From Actinomycetes bacterium (lineage in GTDB: Bacteria; Actinomycetota; Acidimicrobiia; Acidimicrobiales; Microtrichaceae): a DNA stretch of 5,948 nucleotides. A program made the translations under genes and the position numbers. Below, one piece after another: positions 1 through 4,920 of this stretch. Within the stretch, counting starts at the first letter, position 1; every line of letters starts with the position of its first letter. Location of the stretch: contig JAFAFZ010000233.1 in NCBI GenBank assembly GCA_023423215.1, forward strand, positions 1 through 5,948, written 5' to 3'. The notes under the pieces were generated by a model, which searched no databases, was not told where the DNA came from, and was given only the letters and a program-made list of their open reading frames with translations.

Positions 1-1022
1 ACGGCGAGCGCTCGGCGTTGGGTGGCGTTCGCAACGCGCGAGTCCCGTCCCACGTTGACCGGCAACCCGAGGCTGTCGACCAGCACGGCGTGGAGGTGTG
101 GGTCGCAGAGGAACACCGGCAACGTCGACGCCGGGAACGAGCTGCCGCAGGGGTCGGTGACGGTGAACGGGTCGTCCTCTCGCATCACCAACGTGACGTC
201 GACCTGCGGGGGCCGGCTGTCGCCGACCGGCACCGACTGGCCACGACGCACCAGTTCGACGAGTGCTTGGGCGAGGAGCATCGCCCGGGTCGGCATCTGC
301 AGTTCGGGGTTCGCGGTGCAGTCCTTCGTCCAGGCGAGGAAGAGCTCGTCGGCCACACGGTTCAACCCCTGGCTGACAGCGACAGCGGCTTCTCCGCACA
401 GCTCTGCTTTCAACAGGGAGAGGTCGTCGGAGTCGGAGAGCCGCAGCACGTTGCGTGCCCAGTCGTCCGACGGGTCATGCGGCCCGTCCTGGTCCAAGAG
501 CCGGCCGAGTGCTTGGGTGTCGCGTCGCCACCGGTGGAAGGTGGTGGTCTGGGCGTCGTCGATGATCTGACCCAACAAGGGGCGCATCACGTCGATGTTG
601 CGTTCGTTGCCCGCGTCCGCGATCACACGCGCCTGTTCGAACGAGACCTGACCCGAGACGAGTGCGTCGTCGAGCTCGGGCAGCTCGTCGCGCAGCGTCC
701 GTGCCAAACCCAACCGCTGCTTCGCGACACCGGGCGGCAGTCCGGCTTCGCGGGCGAGCCACTTCGAGGTCGGCATGCCCATCGCGGTCAACGGCGCACG
801 CTGATCGTCCAGCTCGACCAGGGCGTGGCCACACGTCGCGTCCAACAGCGTGCGCACCCGTTCGAGGTCCAGCACGACACGGCGCAGCACGGAACCGTCC
901 GCTTGGGTGAGGTCGAGCTGCGAGATCGTCTCGAGCGCCAAGCCGACCGCGGACACACACGCGTCGAGGACCTGCTCCAACGGTCCCACCTCGCTCCGCT
1001 CCTCGTGTCCGCCATCGAACAT
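1..1022 (-). CDS. DUF222 domain protein of the HNH endonuclease family (13E12-like), 3' end cut by window edge
   Basis: Reading the minus strand from ATG at 1022 gives 340 uninterrupted codons that leave the window at its left edge. The protein has a helical DUF222 layout: an N-terminal helix (EQVLDACVSAVGLALETI), then residues around 80-130 with MGMPTSKWLAREAGLPPG, KQRLGLARTLRDELPELDDA and VSGQVSFEQARVIADA, which are hallmark DUF222 segments. It ends with LPVNVGRDSRVANATQRRALA, the conserved lead-in that in this family is followed directly by the HNH core (usually RDGGCxFPGC...HH), so the catalytic part lies outside the window. Known members are DUF222-HNH proteins, multicopy in actinobacteria; a DNA-cleaving role is inferred from the family. 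Leucine TTG and Gln CAA codons are more frequent than in the flanking genes, which hints at transfer. It lies 63 bp downstream of the WYL regulator on the same strand. The start is supported by a -10-like box exactly 7 nt upstream and no clear ribosome binding site. Intactness of the gene cannot be judged. Confidence 0.88.
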   Translation of the reverse strand, partial: MFDGGHEERSEVGPLEQVLDACVSAVGLALETISQLDLTQADGSVLRRVVLDLERVRTLLDATCGHALVELDDQRAPLTAMGMPTSKWLAREAGLPPGVAKQRLGLARTLRDELPELDDALVSGQVSFEQARVIADAGNERNIDVMRPLLGQIIDDAQTTTFHRWRRDTQALGRLLDQDGPHDPSDDWARNVLRLSDSDDLSLLKAELCGEAAVAVSQGLNRVADELFLAWTKDCTANPELQMPTRAMLLAQALVELVRRGQSVPVGDSRPPQVDVTLVMREDDPFTVTDPCGSSFPASTLPVFLCDPHLHAVLVDSLGLPVNVGRDSRVANATQRRALA

Positions 1023-1029
1023 GTGTTCG

Positions 1030-1035
1030 ACACTA
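1030..1035 (-). promoter_or_regulatory. -10-like box for the DUF222 gene (possible leaderless start)
   Basis: On the minus strand TAGTGT fits the actinobacterial -10 pattern TANNNT and is followed by exactly 7 nt and then the ATG at 1022. That spacing would place the transcription start on the A of the start codon, giving a leaderless mRNA. This agrees with the lack of a Shine-Dalgarno sequence before this ATG. No convincing -35 hexamer is visible 16-18 bp further upstream. Confidence 0.4.
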
Positions 1036-1065
1036 CGACGCTGCGGTGACAGCGAAACGACGAGC

Positions 1066-1087
1066 GACCGGGGAGCCGGACCCGGTC
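1066..1087 (-). terminator. Hairpin at the 3' end of the WYL regulator gene
   Basis: GACCGGG (1066-1072) and CCCGGTC (1081-1087) form a perfect 7-bp GC-rich stem around an 8-nt loop. It overlaps the regulator's stop codon (1086-1088, TGA on the minus strand). No real U tract follows on the minus strand, only a short GTCGTTTCG, so it is at best a U-less, actinobacterial-style terminator. It lies between the regulator and the DUF222 gene, where separation of transcription would be expected. Confidence 0.4.
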
Positions 1088-2054
1088 AGCCAGCCGCCGC
1101 TCCGTACTCCTGCACCAGCTCCTGGCCGATGGTGAGCAGCAGCTCGCGCAGGTCGTCCGGGGAGTCGACCGACACCCAGCCGCCGAAGCCGGCGAGCTCG
1201 GTGGCGACCGATCGCACCGAGGCCCCGCGGATGCGCACGGGCACCCGGTCGTCGGGCGGCGTGCCCTCCTCGACATCGATCGCGACCCGCCGGCCGAACA
1301 CGCCGCGCAAGTACGGCGCAGCCTCGGCGCGAGCGGTGCCGACAGCGACCACCGGCGTGCGGAGGACATCGATGCGCTCGACGATCTCACGCCACGCCTC
1401 GGACAGCTCGAAGTCGGCGGGCCGGACCACGGGGTCACCGGTGCGCTCGGCCGAGACCACGCGGTCGACGCGGAAGGTCCGCAGCCCCGATCCGGTGCCC
1501 GCGATGAGGTACCACTGCCGACCCTTCGTCGCGAGGCCGAGCGGGTGCACGACCCGGCGGCTCTCGTCGCCGGCGCGGTTCGTGTACCCCAGGTCCAGGC
1601 AGGCGCCGTCGACGACCGCGGACTCGACGGCGTCCAGCATCGGCGGTCGCCACGGCATGCCGCCACCACGATCCCACCCGGTCCAGTCGACCACGACGGC
1701 ACCGGCCGCCGCCTCGGCGTCCCGACGCATCGGCTCGGGCAGGGCGCGCACGAGCTTGCGCAACGCGGAGCGCACCTCGGGCGTGACGTCCGCTCGAGGG
1801 CCGGCCAGGACGAACAGCGCCCGCGCCTCGTCCGCGTGCAGCCCGCTCAGGTCGATCTTCCCGCCACCGGCCAGTCGCCAGCCGCCGCCCCGGCCCTGCT
1901 GGGAGTACACCGGCACACCCGCTTGGGCGAGTGCGTCCAGGTCGCGTCGAGCGGTGCGCTCCGAGATCTCGAGCTCCTCCGCGACCTCGGCGGCGGTGAC
2001 GACCTCCCGTCGCTGGAGCATGAGCAGGATGGCCACGAGTCGATCAGCGCGCAC
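1086..2054 (-). CDS. HTH-WYL-WCX transcriptional regulator (YafY/DeoR-like family)
   Basis: A 322-residue protein of usual length for WYL regulators. Residues 2-60 form an HTH_11/DeoR-like winged helix, with recognition helix around SERTARRDLDALAQAG (31-46) and the wing ending GRGGGWRL. Residues about 135-215 are the WYL domain, with the eponymous W181-Y182-L183 in GRQWYLIAGTG and the following FRVDRV strand. Residues about 235-318 are a WCX C-terminal domain ending in LLLTIGQELVQEY. WYL domains sense ligands (nucleotides or nucleic acid in studied cases); the ligand here is unknown. I chose GTG at 2054 because homologues begin near RADRL and because GAGGAA (2064-2069, minus strand) lies about 9 nt upstream; a longer open frame to 2165 runs through the operator and the neighbour's start and is unlikely. 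The gene is divergent from the DinB-fold gene, with a strong palindrome between them, suggesting autoregulation plus control of that neighbour. Whether it activates or represses is not visible. Confidence 0.93.
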   Translation of the reverse strand: MRADRLVAILLMLQRREVVTAAEVAEELEISERTARRDLDALAQAGVPVYSQQGRGGGWRLAGGGKIDLSGLHADEARALFVLAGPRADVTPEVRSALRKLVRALPEPMRRDAEAAAGAVVVDWTGWDRGGGMPWRPPMLDAVESAVVDGACLDLGYTNRAGDESRRVVHPLGLATKGRQWYLIAGTGSGLRTFRVDRVVSAERTGDPVVRPADFELSEAWREIVERIDVLRTPVVAVGTARAEAAPYLRGVFGRRVAIDVEEGTPPDDRVPVRIRGASVRSVATELAGFGGWVSVDSPDDLRELLLTIGQELVQEYGAAAG

Positions 2055-2065
2055 GTGACCAGTTT
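2054..2065 (+). promoter_or_regulatory. Third operator half-site overlapping the regulator's start
   Basis: CGTGACCAGTTT matches the right arm of the nearby palindrome (CGTGGCCGGTTT, 2086-2097) at 10 of 12 positions and the left arm read on the minus strand (CGTGACCGGTTT) at 11 of 12. It is in the same orientation as the right arm, 32 bp away, close to three helical turns. It touches the GTG start codon and part of the ribosome binding site of the WYL gene. No inverted partner is visible to its left. The role as a regulator contact is inferred. Confidence 0.4.
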
Positions 2066-2071
2066 CCTCGA

Positions 2072-2098
2072 CAAACCGGTCACGACGTGGCCGGTTTG
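2072..2098. promoter_or_regulatory. 27-bp near-perfect palindrome, probable WYL regulator operator
   Basis: Arms CAAACCGGTCACG (2072-2084) and CGTGGCCGGTTTG (2086-2098) are inverted around a central A at 2085; 12 of 13 positions pair, the only exception being 2080/2090 (T/G). It is located in the middle of the 62-bp gap between the divergent regulator (start 2054) and DinB-fold gene (start 2117). Its size and symmetry fit a dimeric winged-helix protein binding adjacent major grooves. Assignment to the adjacent WYL regulator is by position and is an inference. Confidence 0.65.
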
Positions 2099-2105
2099 GA
2101 AGCGC

Positions 2106-2109
2106 AGGA
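2106..2109 (+). promoter_or_regulatory. Ribosome binding site that decides the start of the DinB-fold gene
   Basis: AGGA lies 7 nt before ATG at 2117. The alternative in-frame GTG at 2087 lies inside the palindromic operator and has no ribosome binding site, so 2117 is preferred. Confidence 0.5.
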
Positions 2110-2116
2110 TGCACAC

Positions 2117-2812
2117 ATGCAGAACGACACCGCCACCACCCAGCCCTCCGACACCGACGCCGCACCCGGCGCGCAGCTGCCGACGGACGCTCACCCGCCG
2201 ACCGACGACGTGCGCTCGATCTACGCCCGGGCGTCCGCCCTCACCACGGACGTGCTCGCCGCGATCGAGCCGGCGCAGTACGACCTGCCGACGCCCTGCG
2301 AGACGATGACGGTCGCCGAGCTGTGCGAGCACCTGGTCATGGTCCAGCGGCGCGTCGCGTGCGCCGGACGCGACGTCCCGGTGCAGGAGTGGCCGATCGA
2401 CGCGTCCGACGTGCCGGCGGGGGAGTGGGCCGCAGCGTTCGCCGAGGCCTCGCACGACGTGCAGGCATCGTGGCCCGCCGAGGTGCTCGACCGTCCGACC
2501 GCCCTTCCGTGGGGCACGTTCCCCGGGCGGGACGCGCTGGCGGTCTACGTCAACGAGCTGATCGTGCACGCCTGGGACCTGGCGCAGCCCACCGGGCTGG
2601 AGCCCGCGTGGGAGGACGAGGTGCTGCTCGTCGCGGACGCCTCGATCCACGCCCAGCTGCCCGACGCCGACCGACGAGCGATGTGGGACCAGTTCGCGGC
2701 GATGCTGCCGGACGAGGTCGAGTGGGAGGACCCGTTCGGCAACGCCGTGCCGGTGCCGGAGGACGCGCCGCTCATCGACCGGTTGGTCGCCTGGAACGGC
2801 CGCCAGCCCTGA
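2117..2812 (+). CDS. TIGR03086 family metal-binding protein (DinB/MDMPI-like fold)
   Basis: A 231-residue protein. After a Thr/Asp/Pro-rich N-terminal stretch of about 30 residues comes a four-helix DinB-type domain: YDLPTPCETMTVAELCEHLVMV (55-76, with the family's PTPC...TV..L..H pattern) and, later, VYVNELIVHAWDLAQPTG (143-160). The presumed metal triad is His72, Glu147 and His151 (H...ExxxH), as in mycothiol-dependent maleylpyruvate isomerase. The C-terminus, DRLVAWNGRQP, matches the usual end of TIGR03086 proteins (LVAF.GRDP). By family it is a cytosolic, divalent-metal-binding enzyme, probably of the thiol-transfer or detoxification type; the substrate is unknown. It is transcribed away from the WYL regulator and probably controlled by it through the palindrome. 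The 17-bp repeat array begins in its last five codons, and the stop codon lies within the first repeat copy. A true MDMPI assignment is not supported; only the fold and metal site are. Confidence 0.9.
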   Translation: MQNDTATTQPSDTDAAPGAQLPTDAHPPTDDVRSIYARASALTTDVLAAIEPAQYDLPTPCETMTVAELCEHLVMVQRRVACAGRDVPVQEWPIDASDVPAGEWAAAFAEASHDVQASWPAEVLDRPTALPWGTFPGRDALAVYVNELIVHAWDLAQPTGLEPAWEDEVLLVADASIHAQLPDADRRAMWDQFAAMLPDEVEWEDPFGNAVPVPEDAPLIDRLVAWNGRQP

Positions 2813-2947
2813 GCGGTCGCCAGCCCTGGCGGTCGCCGGTCCTGAGCGGTCGCCGGTCCTGAGCGGTCGCCAGCCCTGAGCGGTCGCCAGCCTGAGCGGT
2901 CGCCGACCCTGAGCGGCCGCCGGTCCTGAGCGGCCGCCGAGCTGGGA
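2797..2947. repeat. 17-bp tandem repeat (minisatellite), about nine copies
   Basis: Consecutive units begin at 2797, 2814, 2830, 2847, 2864, 2881, 2897, 2914 and 2931. The consensus is CGGTCGCC(A/G)(G/A)(C/T)CCTGAG. Units are 17 bp, except those at 2814 and 2881, which are 16 bp with one base lost. The units at 2830 and 2847 are identical; those at 2797, 2914 and 2931 have CGGCCGCC instead of CGGTCGCC, and the last is degenerate. The first unit is coding: it contains the final GRQP codons and TGA of the DinB-fold gene. The array fills most of the 175-bp gap before the convergent alkylation-repair gene. It most likely arose by slippage or unequal exchange from the 3' end of that gene. There are no unique spacers, so it is not a CRISPR array. 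Confidence 0.9.
2913..2937. terminator. Hairpin in the repeat array between convergent genes
   Basis: GCGGCCGC occurs twice (2913-2920 and 2930-2937). As this octamer is self-complementary, the two copies can pair as a perfect 8-bp all-GC stem with a 9-nt loop. It sits between convergent genes, downstream of both stop codons (2812 and 2988), so it could end transcription from either side. There is no U tract. The terminator role is a guess from position and stability. Confidence 0.35.
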
Positions 2948-2987
2948 CGGCCGCACGCGCCGAGGTGGGTGAGCGCCGCCGGGCGCC

Positions 2988-3688
2988 TCAGCCCACGAAC
3001 CGCGCACGCACCTCGGGCGGCAGCTTGTGGGCGGCCTGCCGCACCGCAGGGCGCGCCATCGACGCGGCGTGCCGGTCCAGGAACTCGGCGACCTGGTCCG
3101 GCGCTCGTCCACCGGCGTGCTTGAGGAAGGTGCCGACGGCCAGGTGCACGACCGGGTCCGGATCCGCGGCCAGCGGCTCGACCACCGCGAAGCCGGCGTC
3201 GACGTCGTGGTCGCTCCCCGCCATGACGAAGAAGAGGGGTGCTGTGGCAGCGGTGCGCCGGTCGAGCGGGGCGTCGGAGCGCCCAGCTCGTGCAGCGGCG
3301 CCGCATCGCTCCCTGCGAGGTGCCCCCCGACCACCCGTGGTGCCGACCGGTCGACCATGTCCCACGTGGTCAGCCGGTCGCGCCGGGCCAGGTAGACGTC
3401 GTAGAGCTCGCGACGCCGGTCATCGTCGAGGCGTCGGCGGGCCGCGAAGTCCAGGATGCAGTAGGCCGCCATGCGCGGCTCGTACGCCGGGTAGTCCAAC
3501 AGCAGGTGGACCTGCTCCAGCGGCAGGTCCCGGTGCTGCTGTGCGACCGCGAACAGGTCGCGCATGCGCATGCCGATCGCCGGCTCGTCCGGCGCCAGGC
3601 GGGTGCGGACCTTGGGCAGCTCGGCCTCATCGCGATGGGCCTCGAGCGCGACCACCACCCCATCGGCGGTCGATCCGGTCGTGGACAC
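2988..3688 (-). pseudogene. DNA alkylation repair protein (AlkD-like HEAT-repeat), one-base frameshift
   Basis: Two minus-strand frames together give one AlkD-type protein (PF08713). The first runs from GTG 3688 to about 3284 and ends TTWDMVDRSAPRVVGGHLAGSD...LHELG. The second continues from about 3283 with RSDAPLDRRTAATAPLFFV...HLAVGTFLKHAGGRAP to TGA at 2988. Restoring one base near 3281-3284 (a GGGC on the minus strand) gives 233 residues, normal for the family. Trp109 and Asp113 fall at the positions of the Bacillus cereus AlkD active-site residues, and Arg144/145 lies near its Arg148. The third aromatic site, Trp187, appears to be Thr187 here. AlkD enzymes remove bulky or cationic alkylated bases. 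Reading through would need a -1 shift, and no slippery heptamer is visible, so this is a recent pseudogene or a sequencing error. It is convergent with the DinB-fold gene. The GTG start is supported by a -35/-10 pair ending 6 nt upstream. Confidence 0.85.
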
Positions 3689-3694
3689 GGTCTC

Positions 3695-3722
3695 AACCTA
3701 CGTTGGTGAGGATCGGGGACAA
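3695..3722 (-). promoter_or_regulatory. Promoter of the alkylation-repair gene (leaderless type)
   Basis: On the minus strand TTGTCC (3717-3722), a 16-bp spacer and TAGGTT (3695-3700) form a reasonable -35/-10 pair. Six nt (3689-3694) separate the -10 from GTG 3688, which would put the transcription start at the start codon. The intact-looking promoter argues that the gene is either functional or only recently broken. Confidence 0.5.
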
Positions 3723-3793
3723 GGGTTCGGCGCAGAGATCAGCAGCAGTGCCGCGCTCGCGCAAGGAAGCGCTTCAGACTCCGCTCTGATGTC

Positions 3794-4642
3794 CTAGGCG
3801 TCACAGTTGTCTGTCGTCGTACTGAAACGGAACGACGTCGACCCGCTAGTAGGGCCGACGACGCTCAGGCGGCCATTGTGACAGTCCTGGTACGCGTTCC
3901 GCACCGCGAAGGTGACGCTCTCGCCCACGCCGAGATCGACTCCTTCGGCGCGCGCGCTGCCGGGAAAGGCGGATGGCATCACAGGTGTACTTGCGTCGCT
4001 GGATACGGCCAGCGGCGGCGTAGCGGAGTCCCACTGATGTTTGAACACGCCGACCTCAACGTTCAGATCCGCGAGTGGGTGGTCATCCAGGTTCGTGAGG
4101 GTGACATCGAACGATGACAGGGCGCAGTACTCGCCGAACCAGCTCCCATCAGGGTCCGGCGCAGTGCAGGTTCGCTCGCCGGACGACAACACAGCGACAG
4201 TCGCTCCGATCTCGAGGAGTTCGAAGTCCACGGCAACGGTGGTGACAGCCGAGTCAAGCGTCAGGGAACAGCGGGCGCCTGCCCCGGCGCAAGGACCCGA
4301 CCACCCGTTGACCGCCGTTCGTGTCGAATAGGCGTCCCACCACGAGAAACCGCCGCCCCCTGGAAGACCGGGGGCCAACACGGTGCTGGACGCAGCAGCC
4401 TCCAATTGAATCGATGAACCTCGTGCGACCACCAAGGAGCAGTTCGCCTGGTCGACTTGGCACCGGTGCACCTCGCCGAACGGTCCGGTCACCTCGACCG
4501 CTCCATCGCCGAAAGCCGGATCTTCGGCCGTTACCTGCAGTCGCAACACCGATGTCGTGTGTGGACTCGGCGCAGTAGTGGTGCATGACGAAACGAGCAG
4601 CATGGCCAACGCCGCGCACACGAGACCGATCCGTGATCGCAT
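3794..4642 (-). CDS. Cysteine-rich secreted lipoprotein with InlB B-repeat-like domain
   Basis: A 282-residue protein. ATG 4642 is chosen because GGAGG lies 8 nt upstream and the protein then starts directly with a lipoprotein signal peptide: MRSR, a hydrophobic stretch, and lipobox LVSS-Cys20, followed by the short linker TTTAPSPHTT. An upstream in-frame start at 4696 would bury the signal. Residues about 35-142 resemble the Cys-containing InlB B-repeat/BACON-like modules common in bacterial surface proteins: VTGPFGEVHRC...C, a turn rich in Gly, then AVNGWSGPCAGAGARCSLTLDSAVTTVAVDFEL. Residues 145-280 look like a second beta-sandwich with no family I recognise. The eight mature cysteines other than Cys20 fall as close pairs (61/68, 118/125, 159/173, 254/280), suggesting four disulfides and an extracytoplasmic location. 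It is divergent from the PKD lipoprotein. The domain and its flanks use more A/T than the rest of the window. Function is unknown, possibly binding or surface structure. Confidence 0.85.
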   Translation of the reverse strand: MRSRIGLVCAALAMLLVSSCTTTAPSPHTTSVLRLQVTAEDPAFGDGAVEVTGPFGEVHRCQVDQANCSLVVARGSSIQLEAAASSTVLAPGLPGGGGFSWWDAYSTRTAVNGWSGPCAGAGARCSLTLDSAVTTVAVDFELLEIGATVAVLSSGERTCTAPDPDGSWFGEYCALSSFDVTLTNLDDHPLADLNVEVGVFKHQWDSATPPLAVSSDASTPVMPSAFPGSARAEGVDLGVGESVTFAVRNAYQDCHNGRLSVVGPTSGSTSFRFSTTTDNCDA

Positions 4643-4650
4643 CTTTCTCC

Positions 4651-4655
4651 CCTCC
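4651..4655 (-). promoter_or_regulatory. Strong ribosome binding site deciding the lipoprotein start
   Basis: GGAGG on the minus strand, followed by 8 nt (GGAGAAAG) and ATG at 4642. It fixes the start directly before the signal peptide and excludes the two in-frame ATGs further upstream. Confidence 0.75.
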
Positions 4656-4667
4656 AAGGTCGACGAC

Positions 4668-4696
4668 ATCTTGGACGACGCAAGAGTCCTGGACAA
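4668..4696 (-). promoter_or_regulatory. Possible promoter of the cysteine-rich lipoprotein
   Basis: On the minus strand TTGTCC (4691-4696), a 17-bp spacer and CAAGAT (4668-4673) resemble a sigma-70-type promoter; the -35 is identical to that of the alkylation-repair gene. It would give a leader of about 18 nt that contains the GGAGG site. The -10 matches the consensus only at its A, A and T positions, so this is tentative. Confidence 0.3.
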
Positions 4697-4747
4697 CCGC
4701 TGGTCGCCTTCTGCGGCATGGGTGACGACAACTCATTGAACCGAATT

Positions 4748-4793
4748 CATTGACAACGGTCACACTCGCTGGTACCACAGAAGGGTTGTCATG
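4748..4793. promoter_or_regulatory. Inverted repeat with a TTGACA box in the divergent lipoprotein gap
   Basis: TGACAAC (4751-4757) and GTTGTCA (4785-4791) form a perfect 7-bp inverted repeat 27 bp apart; with one bulged T it extends to CAT(T)GACAAC / GTTGTCATG. The left arm overlaps a consensus -35, TTGACA (4750-4755), with a weak TACCAC 17 bp later, which could be the plus-strand promoter of the PKD lipoprotein with a leader of about 140 nt. CATTGA is also directly repeated at 4734-4739 and 4748-4753. The local A/T richness fits a promoter zone. The assignment is inferred. Confidence 0.3.
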
Positions 4794-4838
4794 GGCCCCT
4801 GTGCCCGGGAACCGGTCGGCGTCGCTGTGGCAGGCGAT

Positions 4839-4868
4839 GTCCGAGGGACCCGGTAGGCGTCCGAGGGA
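4839..4868 (+). repeat. 10-bp direct repeat in the leader of the PKD lipoprotein
   Basis: GTCCGAGGGA occurs at 4839-4848 and again at 4859-4868, exactly 20 bp apart (about two helical turns), each preceded by AGGCG or a near copy. It lies within the putative 5' leader or promoter region. It could be a tandem binding site or chance similarity. Apart from the elements listed, I see nothing else in the 278-bp gap 4643-4920. Confidence 0.35.
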
Positions 4869-4908
4869 GCGACGGCGAAGGGCGATCAGACGGTGCGCGA
4901 GCGCCGTC

Positions 4909-4913
4909 GGAGG
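4909..4913 (+). promoter_or_regulatory. Ribosome binding site of the PKD lipoprotein
   Basis: GGAGG within a purine run (GGAGGGGGAGAC), with 7 nt to ATG 4921. It supports that ATG as the start directly before the signal peptide. Confidence 0.7.
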
Positions 4914-4920
4914 GGGAGAC

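Noticed and set aside
18..1049. A 343-codon open frame on the plus strand opposite the DUF222 gene
   Set aside because: The minus strand gives a clear DUF222 protein here; the plus-strand product is Arg/His/Gln-rich with no domain and is a by-product of GC-biased codons.
850..2058. A 402-codon plus-strand frame rich in Ser, Arg and Thr
   Set aside because: It lies antisense to the well-supported WYL regulator and the start of DUF222; the composition is typical of a shadow frame.
2087..2116. GTG at 2087 as start of the DinB-fold gene
   Set aside because: It lies inside the palindromic operator with no ribosome binding site; ATG 2117 has AGGA 7 nt upstream.
2797..2947. CRISPR array
   Set aside because: The repeats are 17 bp and directly abutting with no unique spacers, and there are no cas genes.
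3281..3290. Programmed -1 frameshifting in the AlkD-like gene
   Set aside because: No X-XXY-YYZ slippery heptamer or clear downstream structure is visible, and the family is not known for recoding.
1847..3688. A 613-codon minus-strand frame
   Set aside because: Only its first 135 or so codons are real (the N-terminal half of the AlkD-like gene). After the frameshift it runs through the repeat array and antisense to the DinB-fold gene into another frame of the regulator.
3766..3775. GAAGCGCTTC palindrome downstream of the cysteine-rich lipoprotein as terminator
   Set aside because: A 10-bp palindrome with no loop and no U tract; nearby alternative stems are only 4-5 bp, so a terminator call is not supported.
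4643..4696. Upstream start of the cysteine-rich lipoprotein at 4696
   Set aside because: It would add 18 residues ahead of a normal signal peptide and read through the GGAGG site that belongs to ATG 4642.
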